Shown: positions 14,560 through 21,896 of the stretch, piece after piece
Position numbering within the stretch: position 1 is the first letter of the stretch
How the letters are laid out: every line of letters starts with the position of its first letter
Made by a program: the position numbers and the translations under genes
Assembly (NCBI GenBank): GCA_937989585.1
Contig: CALKRW010000011.1
Coordinates: 1-33,079 of the forward strand
Length of the DNA: 33,079 nt
DNA from: an uncultured Porphyromonadaceae bacterium
GTDB taxonomy: Bacteria; Bacteroidota; Bacteroidia; Bacteroidales; Muribaculaceae
Reading direction: 5' to 3'
The notes under the pieces: model-generated
Databases searched by the model: none
Seen by the model: the letters and a program-made list of their open reading frames with translations, nothing else
Told to the model about the DNA's origin: nothing

Positions 14560-15813
14560 TTAGGCGGTCATTCGCTCTTTGATGAGGTGGATGTTGCGGT
14601 TCATTAGGCTGACAATCTTCTCGTGGTATGGTGAGGCTTGGTTCTGCATTCCTCGACATTGGACGATTTCCATTCTGTCAAGGTTGATTTCGATGGTTTC
14701 GGCCTTTACTCCGTTGACTACTGCGGTCAATATCAGAGAGTTTTCACGCATCGCATAGCCACAATGTCCAACGCAGTGACATAAGGCTTTCCCCTCAAGA
14801 ATATGCTCTCTGACGCTCTCCAAAACACTGATGGTGATGTCGTTCTCGCTGACCGACACTCCGAAGAATTTGCCTTTCATCTCCTTAAATTTAGCTTCGT
14901 TCTCCTTGGCTTCCCGAAGTTCGCGCTCGACTCTTTCCTTGTTATGACGGTCATGGAGTTTCTTCAGCCAATGGTCGTGAGCGGTCTTGATGTAGGTCGG
15001 CATTATGTATTTGGGTGAGCGAATGTCCTTGCCGAGTCTCTCCAATAGGCTCATCATATCTACCCAATTGCGTCCGTCCTTGATTGTGTAGCCGTGGCGT
15101 TGACATATCAAGATTGACGGCCAATATTTCAGACATGTGCCGGAAATAATAGCTTCTTTGAATATCTCAATCTGACCCATCTTCAACAGACTCTCTGCGC
15201 GGTTGTCTTTAAGGATTGCAGAGAAGAAACGATTGGGGGCGATGCCGTGGAAATTGCCGGTGAAGCCATTGCGCTTGATGTCGCTGATTACGCTCTTGTA
15301 TGGATAGACTACAGGGTTGGGGTCGTATGCTCCATAGGGGTTGCGCTCACGAATTTCAAGTTGTGAAAATTTCAGCCATTGGTCGACATAGTACGAACAC
15401 ATATTACGGCGCTTGGTCATATAGGTGATGCCTCCTTTAGAGTCAATCCATTGCTGAATTACCTCGCAGAATTCATAGTCGGCTCTGTTGCCTACGCTGA
15501 TTTTGACATAGACCATAAAGATGCGCACTACTTGAAATTCAGCGCACTTGGTGACGATGGCATAATATGCGTTGCCTTTCATCTTGCGGTTGCGGGTCTC
15601 AAGCGGTGTGAGTTCATATCCGCAATGAGGGCATTTTTTATTGATGGTCTTTGATTTATTTCCGCAATGGGTGCAAATGTAGCCGTTACTACGCTTTACG
15701 GTCTTGTGGTCGAAGCAATGTCGGGTGGCGTATGCCATCTGACGGTCGGTCATCGGTGGCAACGCGGCCGATAATTCAACCACGCGCCTCTGCTTTTTCG
15801 TTTTCGGTCGCAT
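14560..15813 (-). CDS. PcfJ-like protein
   Basis: 417 residues. An N-terminal zinc ribbon is formed by C47/C50 (YICTHCG) and C61/C64 (CPHCGYEL). A basic middle and a charged helical segment (~285-330, KERVERELREAKENEAKFKE) follow. The C-terminal PcfJ core shows LCHCVGHCGYAMRENSLIL and AETIEINLDRMEIVQCRGMQN. PcfJ genes accompany conjugative and mobilizable elements next to PcfK, as here; the biochemical role is not established. It lies 6 bp after the PcfK-like gene. Confidence 0.85.
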   Translation of the reverse strand: MRPKTKKQRRVVELSAALPPMTDRQMAYATRHCFDHKTVKRSNGYICTHCGNKSKTINKKCPHCGYELTPLETRNRKMKGNAYYAIVTKCAEFQVVRIFMVYVKISVGNRADYEFCEVIQQWIDSKGGITYMTKRRNMCSYYVDQWLKFSQLEIRERNPYGAYDPNPVVYPYKSVISDIKRNGFTGNFHGIAPNRFFSAILKDNRAESLLKMGQIEIFKEAIISGTCLKYWPSILICQRHGYTIKDGRNWVDMMSLLERLGKDIRSPKYIMPTYIKTAHDHWLKKLHDRHNKERVERELREAKENEAKFKEMKGKFFGVSVSENDITISVLESVREHILEGKALCHCVGHCGYAMRENSLILTAVVNGVKAETIEINLDRMEIVQCRGMQNQASPYHEKIVSLMNRNIHLIKERMTA

Positions 15814-15819
15814 AATGTT

Positions 15820-16239
15820 TCAATCGTCAAAGAGTGATAGTGTTGCTTGTGGTTGCGTCTCGACTTTCGGCTTCGCTTTGGGTTTGTTGGCATTGGCTTT
15901 CATCTTGGATAGTTCTTCCTCTTGGTACTGATGGAGAGCCTCTCGATAGGCTGCCCTCTTGTCCTCCTCTGTCAGTTCTGCTCTTGTAGCGCATACCACA
16001 TGGGCGTTAATTTTCTCCCCTGGGTCGAGGTTCTCTTGGTAGAAATGAATGACTTGGCCATAGATTTCCTCCTTGGCTACTATCTGTGAGCCACTTGCCT
16101 TGACCCAATTGAGCAAATAGTTGATGCAGTCATCGAGAGTGCGCCCCGACTTGTTGTACACCTCGGCAAACATGGGGTCTGCCTCTATCTGTCCTTGGAT
16201 ATAGTTTTCGATGTGTCTTTTGAATGCGTCCATATTCAT
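15820..16239 (-). CDS. PcfK-like protein
   Basis: 139 residues. The N-terminal DAFKRHIENYIQGQIEADPMF, then SGRTLDDCINYLLNWVKASG, matches the PcfK-like family. The C-terminal part is a Lys/Pro/Gln-rich tail ending in LSLFDD, a short acidic end resembling clamp-binding or SSB-like tails. It begins the leftward pcfK-pcfJ pair and is preceded by the hairpin element R3. The start at 16239 or Met3 cannot be separated. The function in element maintenance is unknown. Confidence 0.85.
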   Translation of the reverse strand: MNMDAFKRHIENYIQGQIEADPMFAEVYNKSGRTLDDCINYLLNWVKASGSQIVAKEEIYGQVIHFYQENLDPGEKINAHVVCATRAELTEEDKRAAYREALHQYQEEELSKMKANANKPKAKPKVETQPQATLSLFDD

Positions 16240-16271
16240 TGGAGTTTTTAATGTCTGATTTGTGGAAAGAT

Positions 16272-16431
16272 TATTTCCCTTACCTTTGAAAACCCTTGGT
16301 TCTTCGGGAGGTCTGTCTTTCCGATTTCAGGCATCCCAAAGGAGGCGCAATGGGGCAATACGACAAGACCACACCCCGGTGTGCCATCGGTCTGTCTTGA
16401 CATTTGCCCCGGCCTCCAACTTTGCCGACGA
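16272..16431 (-). repeat. Structured leader/promoter element R3
   Basis: It precedes the PcfK-like gene. The outer pairing is GGAGG (16307-16311) with CCTCC (16413-16417), followed by AACTTTGCCGACG. Nearly the same string (AACTTCGCCGAC) follows the outer stem of R5, and AACTTCGCGCC follows those of R1 and R2. CCGAT plus GGCA (from 16321) can pair with TGCCATCGG (16382-16390). GGTCTGTCTT occurs twice in direct orientation inside it. Primary sequence similarity to R1 and R2 is weak; the shared architecture and position are the evidence. Confidence 0.5.
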
Positions 16432-16552
16432 AAACGGATGATAGGCCTCCCCAATGAGCCACGGCTCTGAATTAGCTATAATAGAAATATATTTTTTGCA
16501 GACAAGTCAAACCAAAATAGTTGACATGATTCTAAAAACATGGTCAAAAGAT

Positions 16553-16583
16553 TTGTTCAATATAAATTTTCAGGCTAACTTTG
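16553..16583 (+). promoter_or_regulatory. Promoter of the DUF4143 ATPase operon
   Basis: TTG (16553-16555), 20 bp, TAACTTTG (16576-16583), a full Bacteroidota -33/-7 promoter. The predicted start (about 16590) falls inside the hairpin that follows. Confidence 0.75.
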
Positions 16584-16585
16584 CA

Positions 16586-16621
16586 CTGACAATTTTTGTG
16601 ACTAGACACAGTAATTGTCAG
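16586..16621 (+). promoter_or_regulatory. Extended hairpin/operator between promoter and start codon
   Basis: CTGACAATT (16586-16594) is the exact reverse complement of AATTGTCAG (16613-16621). Inside it TGTG (16597-16600) pairs with CACA (16607-16610) around a 6-nt loop. The right arm ends 4 nt before the ATG at 16626. It could be a DNA operator overlapping the transcription start, or an RNA hairpin that occupies nearly the whole 5' UTR and limits ribosome access. Confidence 0.7.
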
Positions 16622-16625
16622 TAAG

Positions 16626-17879
16626 ATGATTATTCAAAGAGACAATTACCTCAATAAACTGATTGCCCGACGGCATAATGGCATGATTAAAATTGTGACC
16701 GGTATTCGCCGTTGCGGTAAATCATTCCTTCTTTCCACCTTGTATGCCAATTGGTTAAAGAAACAAGGTGTCACTGATGATCATATCATCAACATCAACC
16801 TTGAAGACCGACGCAACGCCACCCTTCGAAATCCGGACGCACTGCTGGCTCATATAGACTCCCACCTCAAGGACGACAAGATGCACTATATAATGGTAGA
16901 CGAAATTCAGCTTGTGCCGGAATTTGAGGACGTACTTAACAGTTATCTGAACATGCCTAACGCCGATGTATATGTCACCGGCAGTAATGCCCGCTTTCTT
17001 TCAAGTCAGGTCCGAACAGAATTTGCGGGCCGAGGTGATGAGATTCGACTTTATCCTTTGTCTTTTAGTGAGTTTTATTCGGCTAGAGAAGGCGATAAGG
17101 CCGAAGCATTGCGCGACTATATGATTTATGGAGGAATGCCACAGGTTGTACTGAAAAATTCGGAAGAAGACAAGGTTACATTCCTAAAAACTCTCTTTGA
17201 AAAGACGTACATCACCGACATCGTGATTCGATACAGGCTCCGCAATAAGGAGGTGTTGGAAGAATTACTCGACATTCTGGCATCCTCTATCGGAGGCTTG
17301 ACTAATGCGACTAAACTCGCCAATACATTCAAAAGCGTCAAGCATGAAAATGTAAGTCGCAATACTATAGTAAATTATCTTGAGTACATCTGTGAATCAT
17401 TTCTCGCTGAAAAGGCCGATCGATATGACATTAAAGGGAAAAGATATATCGAAAGCCCTTCAAAATACTATTTTGCCGACTGCGGTCTACGGAATGCGCG
17501 ATTGAATTTTCGTCAAGTAGAATACACCCATCTTCTAGAGAATGTCATCTACAACGAGCTCATTGCTCGTGGCTTCAATGTTGATGTTGGTGTGGTACCG
17601 AAACAAGTCCGAGTAGAAAATGGTGAACGTGAACGCCAGTATTATGAAGTAGACTTTGTCTGCAACCAAGGCAGTCGCAGATACTATATACAATCGGCCT
17701 ATCGGATGATCGACGATGAGAAAGTAAAACAGGAGGAAAACTCGCTGCGCAACATAGACGATTCCTTCAAGAAAATCATTATACTGGGTGAATATACCCC
17801 CGTACTTCGCAACGAAGCCGGTATTACTACTATCAGCATCTATGACTTCCTGTTAAATCCCAACTCATTAGAATTATAA
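16626..17879 (+). CDS. AAA_14 / DUF4143 family ATPase
   Basis: 417 residues. It begins MIIQRDNYLNKLIARRHNGM and has Walker A GIRRCGKSF at ~residues 26-34, Walker B YIMVDEIQ near residue 90, a sensor-like YVTGSNARFLSS and an arginine-rich FAGRGDEIRLYPLSF. The C-terminal DUF4143 domain contains the LLENVIYNEL and YEVDFVC nuclease-like motifs. Such ATPases are widespread orphans in Bacteroidales, and their substrate is not known. Here the gene follows a canonical promoter and an unusual hairpin and precedes an HU gene by 23 bp. Confidence 0.88.
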   Translation: MIIQRDNYLNKLIARRHNGMIKIVTGIRRCGKSFLLSTLYANWLKKQGVTDDHIININLEDRRNATLRNPDALLAHIDSHLKDDKMHYIMVDEIQLVPEFEDVLNSYLNMPNADVYVTGSNARFLSSQVRTEFAGRGDEIRLYPLSFSEFYSAREGDKAEALRDYMIYGGMPQVVLKNSEEDKVTFLKTLFEKTYITDIVIRYRLRNKEVLEELLDILASSIGGLTNATKLANTFKSVKHENVSRNTIVNYLEYICESFLAEKADRYDIKGKRYIESPSKYYFADCGLRNARLNFRQVEYTHLLENVIYNELIARGFNVDVGVVPKQVRVENGERERQYYEVDFVCNQGSRRYYIQSAYRMIDDEKVKQEENSLRNIDDSFKKIIILGEYTPVLRNEAGITTISIYDFLLNPNSLEL

Positions 17880-17902
17880 AATCGTTGTAACTATAACTCA
17901 AA

Positions 17903-18178
17903 ATGACTAAAGCAGAAATAGCGAACGAAATCGCAAAATCCACCGGCATCGAGAAAGCTGCCGTTATCTCAGTGATCGAACAGTTCATGACTGTCGTCAA
18001 GGACAGCATGGCCCATGGCGAGAACGTGTATCTCCGTGGCTTCGGCTCGTTCATCGTAAAGGAACGTGCAGAAAAGACTGCCCGTAATATCTCCAAGAAC
18101 ACTACAATAGTAATCCCGGCTCATAAGATCCCGGCGTTCAAACCGGCCAAGACCTTCATGGAAGAGGTTGCGAAATGA
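17903..18178 (+). CDS. HU/IHF-family DNA-binding protein
   Basis: 91 residues with the complete HU layout: an N-terminal helix pair (MTKAEIANEIAKSTGIEKAA), the VYLRGFGSF strand-turn, the beta-arm region ARNISKNTTIVIPAHKIPAF with the conserved proline, and a short C-terminal helix (KPAKTFMEEV). Dimers bend DNA; an island-borne HU could assist integration or compaction, or silence the element's own promoters. The stop overlaps the next start by 4 bp, so it is probably co-translated with the Cys-rich peptide. Confidence 0.92.
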   Translation: MTKAEIANEIAKSTGIEKAAVISVIEQFMTVVKDSMAHGENVYLRGFGSFIVKERAEKTARNISKNTTIVIPAHKIPAFKPAKTFMEEVAK

Positions 18179-18360
18179 TGGATACTAAGGAAAGAGAAGA
18201 ATATATAGAAGAGAACTGCTCCTGCCAGGAAGATGAGTGTCATTACGGATGTCATTGCAATGGCGAGGATTGCCACTGCAACGACCATCGCGACCCTCAT
18301 CTGTTAGTGGACGAACAGTATGTTGACCGATTCATCGCCAATCTCAACGACTGGGACTAA
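18175..18360 (+). CDS. Metallothionein-like Cys/His-rich small protein
   Basis: 61 residues. Seven cysteines at positions 15, 17, 22, 26, 28, 33 and 35 make repeated CxC and CxxxC/CxxxxC steps, interspersed with His 23, 27, 34 and 38. This is the spacing expected for a metal-binding metallothionein-like or zinc-cluster peptide. A non-Cys acidic tail (VDRFIANLNDWD) follows. ATG at 18175 overlaps the HU stop; Met2 at 18178 is an alternative start. No homologous family is recognised by name. Confidence 0.7.
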   Translation: MMDTKEREEYIEENCSCQEDECHYGCHCNGEDCHCNDHRDPHLLVDEQYVDRFIANLNDWD

Positions 18361-18371
18361 AAGAGGAAAAC

Positions 18372-18596
18372 ATGACACCGAAAGTAAAAAAGTCGATAAA
18401 GACATTTATGGCATTCCTTATAGGAGTTGCAATCTTTGGTGCTCTTGTCGCCCTCGCTAACCAATGGTTTAGGAGTCAAGGTTACAATAGCAAATATATG
18501 ACAACCATTCTGATAGGTTGCACGTGCTATGTATATTATCGAGCATGGCTTTGGCTATGCCGTAAACTTGACATTTTAGAAAAGGACTCCCAATAA
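18372..18596 (+). CDS. Small two-helix membrane protein
   Basis: 74 residues with two predicted transmembrane helices (FMAFLIGVAIFGALVALA and TTILIGCTCYVYYRAWLWL) joined by a short polar loop; both ends are charged. It is the last gene of the DUF4143-HU operon, 11 bp after the Cys-rich gene and before a strong terminator. The size and topology resemble small membrane effectors or holin-like proteins, but no function is established. Confidence 0.65.
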   Translation: MTPKVKKSIKTFMAFLIGVAIFGALVALANQWFRSQGYNSKYMTTILIGCTCYVYYRAWLWLCRKLDILEKDSQ

Positions 18597-18628
18597 TTAT
18601 AACAGGACTCTCCATCTCGAATATATAA

Positions 18629-18671
18629 TTCGGCAAGTCAACATTCAATGCTGGCTTGCCGAAATTTTTTC
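18629..18671 (+). terminator. Intrinsic terminator of the DUF4143-HU operon
   Basis: TTCGGCAAG (18629-18637) pairs with CTTGCCGAA (18655-18663), followed by a T run (18665-18670). The stem could also serve leftward transcription from the ssb side. Confidence 0.8.
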
Positions 18672-18846
18672 AGTCGTATATCATAACCTCGTCACGGCTG
18701 ACGGTGAGTTCTTTTCCTGATGATAGCCTTACTACGAATTGCAAGCCGTAATCGGCGACAATTTCTCCGTCACTGTAACCTAAATAATCTTCTATAAGAG
18801 TGCAAAAACTGCCTGTGAGGCGGTCTTCGATGTCGTTTTCTTCCAT
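18670..18846 (-). CDS. 58-residue hypothetical protein downstream of ssb
   Basis: ATG at 18846-18844, TGA at 18672-18670. The product (MEENDIEDRLTGSFCTLIED to ...SRDEVMIYD) is acidic with a short GLQFVVRLSSGKELTVSRDE strand hairpin. It is too short for usual ORF cutoffs, but it is cleanly placed 65 bp downstream of the SSB gene on the same strand and ends at the terminator. Function unknown. Confidence 0.6.
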   Translation of the reverse strand: MEENDIEDRLTGSFCTLIEDYLGYSDGEIVADYGLQFVVRLSSGKELTVSRDEVMIYD

Positions 18847-18911
18847 GGCTATTGAGAAAAATTTAGTCCGAGGCTCGGAGATAAGCCCCGGACTTGGTTT
18901 ATGATTGCGGT

Positions 18912-19334
18912 TTATGATGCCACTGCTTCGGCTTGGGATTCAACCATTGAGGCCGGTTTTGCTATCGGCTTCACGCTTCTCGCCCCGAGGATGATGCGGC
19001 TGCGGCTTTCGCCCTCTGCCGTTTTCCACTCGTTTGGTTTGAGCTGTCCCTTTACCTCCACGAGGATACCCTTGCGGATTGCCTCGATGCTTGCGAGATT
19101 GGTATTCTTGCTCCACTTCTCGACTGTGATGAGTGATGACTGGCTGGTGACCTCTCCAGTAGCCTTGTTGGTAGAGCGGTTGCGGACGGCCAGTGCGAAG
19201 CGTACCACGGTAGTCTCGGCGAATGTGCTGACCTTGGGTTCTGTGGCCACGAAACCACGGACGGTGGTGGCGTTGAAGTTGTTCGACTTGGAGTTGTTGC
19301 CCTTGTTGGCGCGGTTGGTGTTGTTAGCTTCCAT
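18912..19334 (-). CDS. ssb: Single-stranded DNA-binding protein (SSB)
   Basis: 140 residues: an Asn-rich N-terminal ~20 residues, then an OB-fold (VRGFVATEPKVSTFAETTVV, RFALAVRNRS, VEKWSKNTNLAS, VEVKGQLKPNEWK, SRIILGARSVKPI). The tail is short and lacks the classic DDxPF end. It binds ssDNA and would protect DNA during transfer or replication. The upstream R5 hairpin element fits the idea that it is made soon after DNA entry, as plasmid leading-region ssb genes are. Confidence 0.9.
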   Translation of the reverse strand: MEANNTNRANKGNNSKSNNFNATTVRGFVATEPKVSTFAETTVVRFALAVRNRSTNKATGEVTSQSSLITVEKWSKNTNLASIEAIRKGILVEVKGQLKPNEWKTAEGESRSRIILGARSVKPIAKPASMVESQAEAVAS

Positions 19335-19378
19335 TTTCGTTGATGCTAAAAGTTAATATTTGATTGATGTTCACTTGA

Positions 19379-19560
19379 TTGATTCTTTCCCTTTCTTTAT
19401 AGTCCCTTTCGGGAGGGTGGCCGAATCAATTTTTTCGGCAAATCTCAAAGACCGTGAAACCGGCGGATTTAGACAAGGCTGTCAGAGCAGCACGAGTGAT
19501 GCCCTGGCACGCGCCGTCGGGCCTTGACATATCCGCGAGCGGTCTTAACTTCGCCGACAC
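19379..19560 (-). repeat. Structured leader/promoter element R5 upstream of ssb
   Basis: Proximal hairpin TCCC-tttc-GGGA (19403-19414), a GAAA tetraloop in leftward RNA. Distal stems: AAGACC (19448-19453) with GGTCTT (19541-19546), GCGGAT (19463-19468) with ATCCGC (19531-19536), and CAAGGC (19474-19479) with GCCTTG (19521-19526). The outer stem is followed by AACTTCGCCGAC, as in R3. The TTGATTCTTTCCCT start is shared with R1 and R2. Different bases but identical pairing layout suggest covariation. Confidence 0.6.
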
Positions 19561-19905
19561 AAAAATCGACGGCAACCCTTCTGAACGGTACTGTAAAATA
19601 GCCATAGGCCATACAACAGCCGTCGATCGTAGATTAGAGAATGTCGATTTCATTATAAAAGATGAAGGGTCGGGAGGATGCTTGAGTGCGGATTACCCGT
19701 GAGCCAACAGAGGCAATTTCTCGGCGGCGTGGCGTAAGGAAGTCATAAGTGCCGAAGAAACCTATGACTTCATGGAGCAAAGGCGCAGAGTATTTGCCCG
19801 GCTCACCTTTTGAGCAGAGTGGGTCGAGAGACATAGCGCAGCCATGGCTGTTGAGCCTCTCTGCCAAAATAATCCGCGTGGGCATCCGGGGCTGGGAGGT
19901 TCGCT
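19561..19905. other. Hairpin-dense noncoding region between R5 and the AbiE operators
   Basis: No convincing gene. Dyads seen: GAAGTCATA (19739-19747) with TATGACTTC (19763-19771); GCTCA/TGAGC at 19801-19815; the perfect palindrome CAGCCATGGCTG at 19839-19850. These could belong to a noncoding RNA or a replication-related site. Confidence 0.45.
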
Positions 19906-19958
19906 GTTCACACTTCAATCTGTGTTCACGATACGTGAACACCTCAATTTTTGTGAAC
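19906..19958. promoter_or_regulatory. AbiE operator array 1 (four half-sites)
   Basis: GTTCAC at 19906 and 19924, GTGAAC at 19935 and 19953: a symmetric array with 18, 11 and 18 bp steps, lying upstream of the -33 element. Its centre is the dyad GTTCAC-N5-GTGAAC. Confidence 0.8.
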
Positions 19959-19963
19959 GATTA

Positions 19964-19995
19964 TTTGGAAATTCGGTGAGTGTTCACTAATTTTG
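19964..19995 (+). promoter_or_regulatory. Promoter of the AbiEi-AbiEii-PP2C operon
   Basis: TTTG (19964-19967), 20 bp, TAATTTTG (19988-19995). A GTTCAC half-site (19982-19987) touches the -7 box, and operator array 2 covers the expected start site. Confidence 0.8.
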
Positions 19996-20034
19996 CAGTG
20001 TTCACGATGCGTGAACATCATCAAAACTCTGAAC
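19982..20034. promoter_or_regulatory. AbiE operator array 2 (four half-sites)
   Basis: GTTCAC at 19982 and 20000, GTGAAC at 20011, and CTGAAC (one change) at 20029: the same 18-11-18 spacing as array 1, shifted by 76 bp. It overlaps the -7 region and leader, so occupancy should block transcription. Confidence 0.8.
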
Positions 20035-20041
20035 ATGACAT

Positions 20042-21031
20042 ATGACTGAACAAGAAATTGCAAACGAGGCTATTTTCAAGCTCAAGCAAATCGATGGCTT
20101 GGATATTCACAGCCCCTTCCGCATAGGAGCGGGAGGTGATGAGTTGCTGTCTCTCGACGTAGTTATAAACGGGATTCGTTTCAATTATGAAATCAAACCC
20201 TTAATCAATAAGTCTAATTACAATAGCATAATTCAAGAACTACAGCTCACAAAAAGGCAGCAGGCGCAGAAGCCGGTGCTAATAATCGCAGGGAAGATCG
20301 AGGGTCCGATTTTCGATAAGCTTAAAGATGATAAGGTCAATTATGTCGATGCTGCCGGGAATTGCAGGATAGTGGAAAATCCTCTTTTTATCTTTATTTC
20401 CGGACAAAAAGGCCCGAAAGTAAAAGAGACTGCTTGCCGGGCATTTGGCGAGATCGGCATCAAGCTGATTTATTACTTTCTGCTTGATGATAAGAATGTA
20501 GCCAAATCTTATCGAGAGATAAATAAAGAAAGCGGAATATCCTTAGGGAGCATCACGAAGGTGGTAGAAGAGCTTACGAAGCTTAAATATATAATCAACA
20601 CACCAAATGGAAGAATCCTCAAGAATCGCAAACAACTTCTCAGCGATTGGCAGATGGCTTACAACAAGATTTTAAAGCCCAAATTGCTTATAAAGGAGTT
20701 CGATTTTATTGATGAAGCTGCATTGGCCGGTTGGAATAACATACAGCTCCCAGTCGACATGTATTGGGGTGGCGAGCCCGCTGCTTACCAGCTCAATGGA
20801 TTTATGTATCCCGAAGAATTCGACATATATTCTGGAGTTCCCAGCATATATCTCCTTGAGACAAAAAAAGTCAAAGCAAAGTCAGGTGGTCCAATAAAGG
20901 TCTACCAGCGTTTTTGGAATAATTCAGAAGTTGACAACATCCCTAAGTTCTTAATTTATGCCGATTTAATGGGAAGCGGAAACAGCAGATGCATTGAAGC
21001 GGCTGAGAAATTATTTGAAAATGGAATATAA
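20042..21031 (+). CDS. AbiEi-family antitoxin / transcriptional regulator (type IV TA)
   Basis: 329 residues. The N-terminal ~130 residues resemble the nuclease-like domain of this AbiEi group (FNYEIKP..., KPVLIIAGKIEGPIFDKLKD, VNYVDAAGNCRI near residues 100-110). Residues ~150-190 form a winged helix (SYREINKESGISLGSITKVV, EELTKLKYI). The C-terminal domain contains YWGGEPAAYQLNGF. AbiEi antitoxins bind inverted repeats in their own promoter, which fits the two operator arrays upstream. Its stop overlaps the toxin start by 11 bp. Confidence 0.85.
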   Translation: MTEQEIANEAIFKLKQIDGLDIHSPFRIGAGGDELLSLDVVINGIRFNYEIKPLINKSNYNSIIQELQLTKRQQAQKPVLIIAGKIEGPIFDKLKDDKVNYVDAAGNCRIVENPLFIFISGQKGPKVKETACRAFGEIGIKLIYYFLLDDKNVAKSYREINKESGISLGSITKVVEELTKLKYIINTPNGRILKNRKQLLSDWQMAYNKILKPKLLIKEFDFIDEAALAGWNNIQLPVDMYWGGEPAAYQLNGFMYPEEFDIYSGVPSIYLLETKKVKAKSGGPIKVYQRFWNNSEVDNIPKFLIYADLMGSGNSRCIEAAEKLFENGI

Positions 21032-21896
21032 GCTAAGGCGGGCTGATGTCCAGAATAATCCGCTCGTAGATACACTCAAAGCCCTGTCGGGATGTATGAG
21101 TAAATTCGGGTTGCCCCTATATGTAGTTGGCGCAACAGCACGCGATTTGTCGATGAGACTGCTTAAAATCAATGATTCGCGGCGACGAACAAGAGATCTG
21201 GACGTTGCCATCGCGGTTAAAGATTGGAGCATGTTCACGGATATATGTGGCGTTTTGGAGAGAAACAATTTCAGAAGAATTGGCAACACACAAAAATTTA
21301 TCTATACCGGCGACAACGGAGACAATGATTATGAAGTCGATGTCGTTCCGTTTGGAGGTGTGGAAGAAAATGAAATGATATGTTGGCCTCCTGATGGAAA
21401 TCCAGTGATGTCCGTAAGATGCTTTCAAGATATAATGGAGGCCTCTGACGAAATTGAAATAGAGAATGAATGTCGCGTGCGTATCGCACCTTTATGCGGA
21501 CAATTCCTAATCAAATTTGACGCTTGGTGTGATCGGCATCAAGCTACAGACAAAGATGCCTCTGATATGCTTTTCATTTTGGAGAATTATTTCTACTCCC
21601 AGATGGTAGGAGCTGACCGGGTGCCACTGCTTGGAAACGACGACATGGATGAGACTACAAATGGGGCGTTATGGCTTGCCTCAGACGTGAGCCAATTGCT
21701 GAGTTCGGAACACCTGCAACTATATATAGATGTCATACAAAAGGAGTTGTCAAAAGAATGGGAAAGTGATTTGCTCTATCACTTTATGAAACTGCATGGC
21801 GGTGAAGATGCTGAGGCAATGGAGTACTCCTTACAACTATGGGATACAATCCTTGAAGTTTTCAAAAACGAACTATCAAAACGCCACAAATCATGA
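21021..21896 (+). CDS. AbiEii-family nucleotidyltransferase toxin
   Basis: 291 residues from ATG at 21021; a longer frame from 20994 is less likely. The nucleotidyltransferase core is VVGATARDL (residues 35-43), TRDLDVAI with D59 and D61, and a third acidic site in NDYEVDVVPFGG. AbiEii enzymes act as bacteriostatic toxins; related members add nucleotides to tRNA. The gene follows AbiEi with overlapping ends and is itself overlapped by the phosphatase gene (ATGA at 21893-21896). Confidence 0.85.
   Translation: MEYKLRRADVQNNPLVDTLKALSGCMSKFGLPLYVVGATARDLSMRLLKINDSRRRTRDLDVAIAVKDWSMFTDICGVLERNNFRRIGNTQKFIYTGDNGDNDYEVDVVPFGGVEENEMICWPPDGNPVMSVRCFQDIMEASDEIEIENECRVRIAPLCGQFLIKFDAWCDRHQATDKDASDMLFILENYFYSQMVGADRVPLLGNDDMDETTNGALWLASDVSQLLSSEHLQLYIDVIQKELSKEWESDLLYHFMKLHGGEDAEAMEYSLQLWDTILEVFKNELSKRHKS

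Noticed and set aside
19454..19702. 82-residue ORF on the + strand
   Set aside because: It lies across the R5 hairpin element; sequence pattern there is explained by base-paired arms, not by codon structure.
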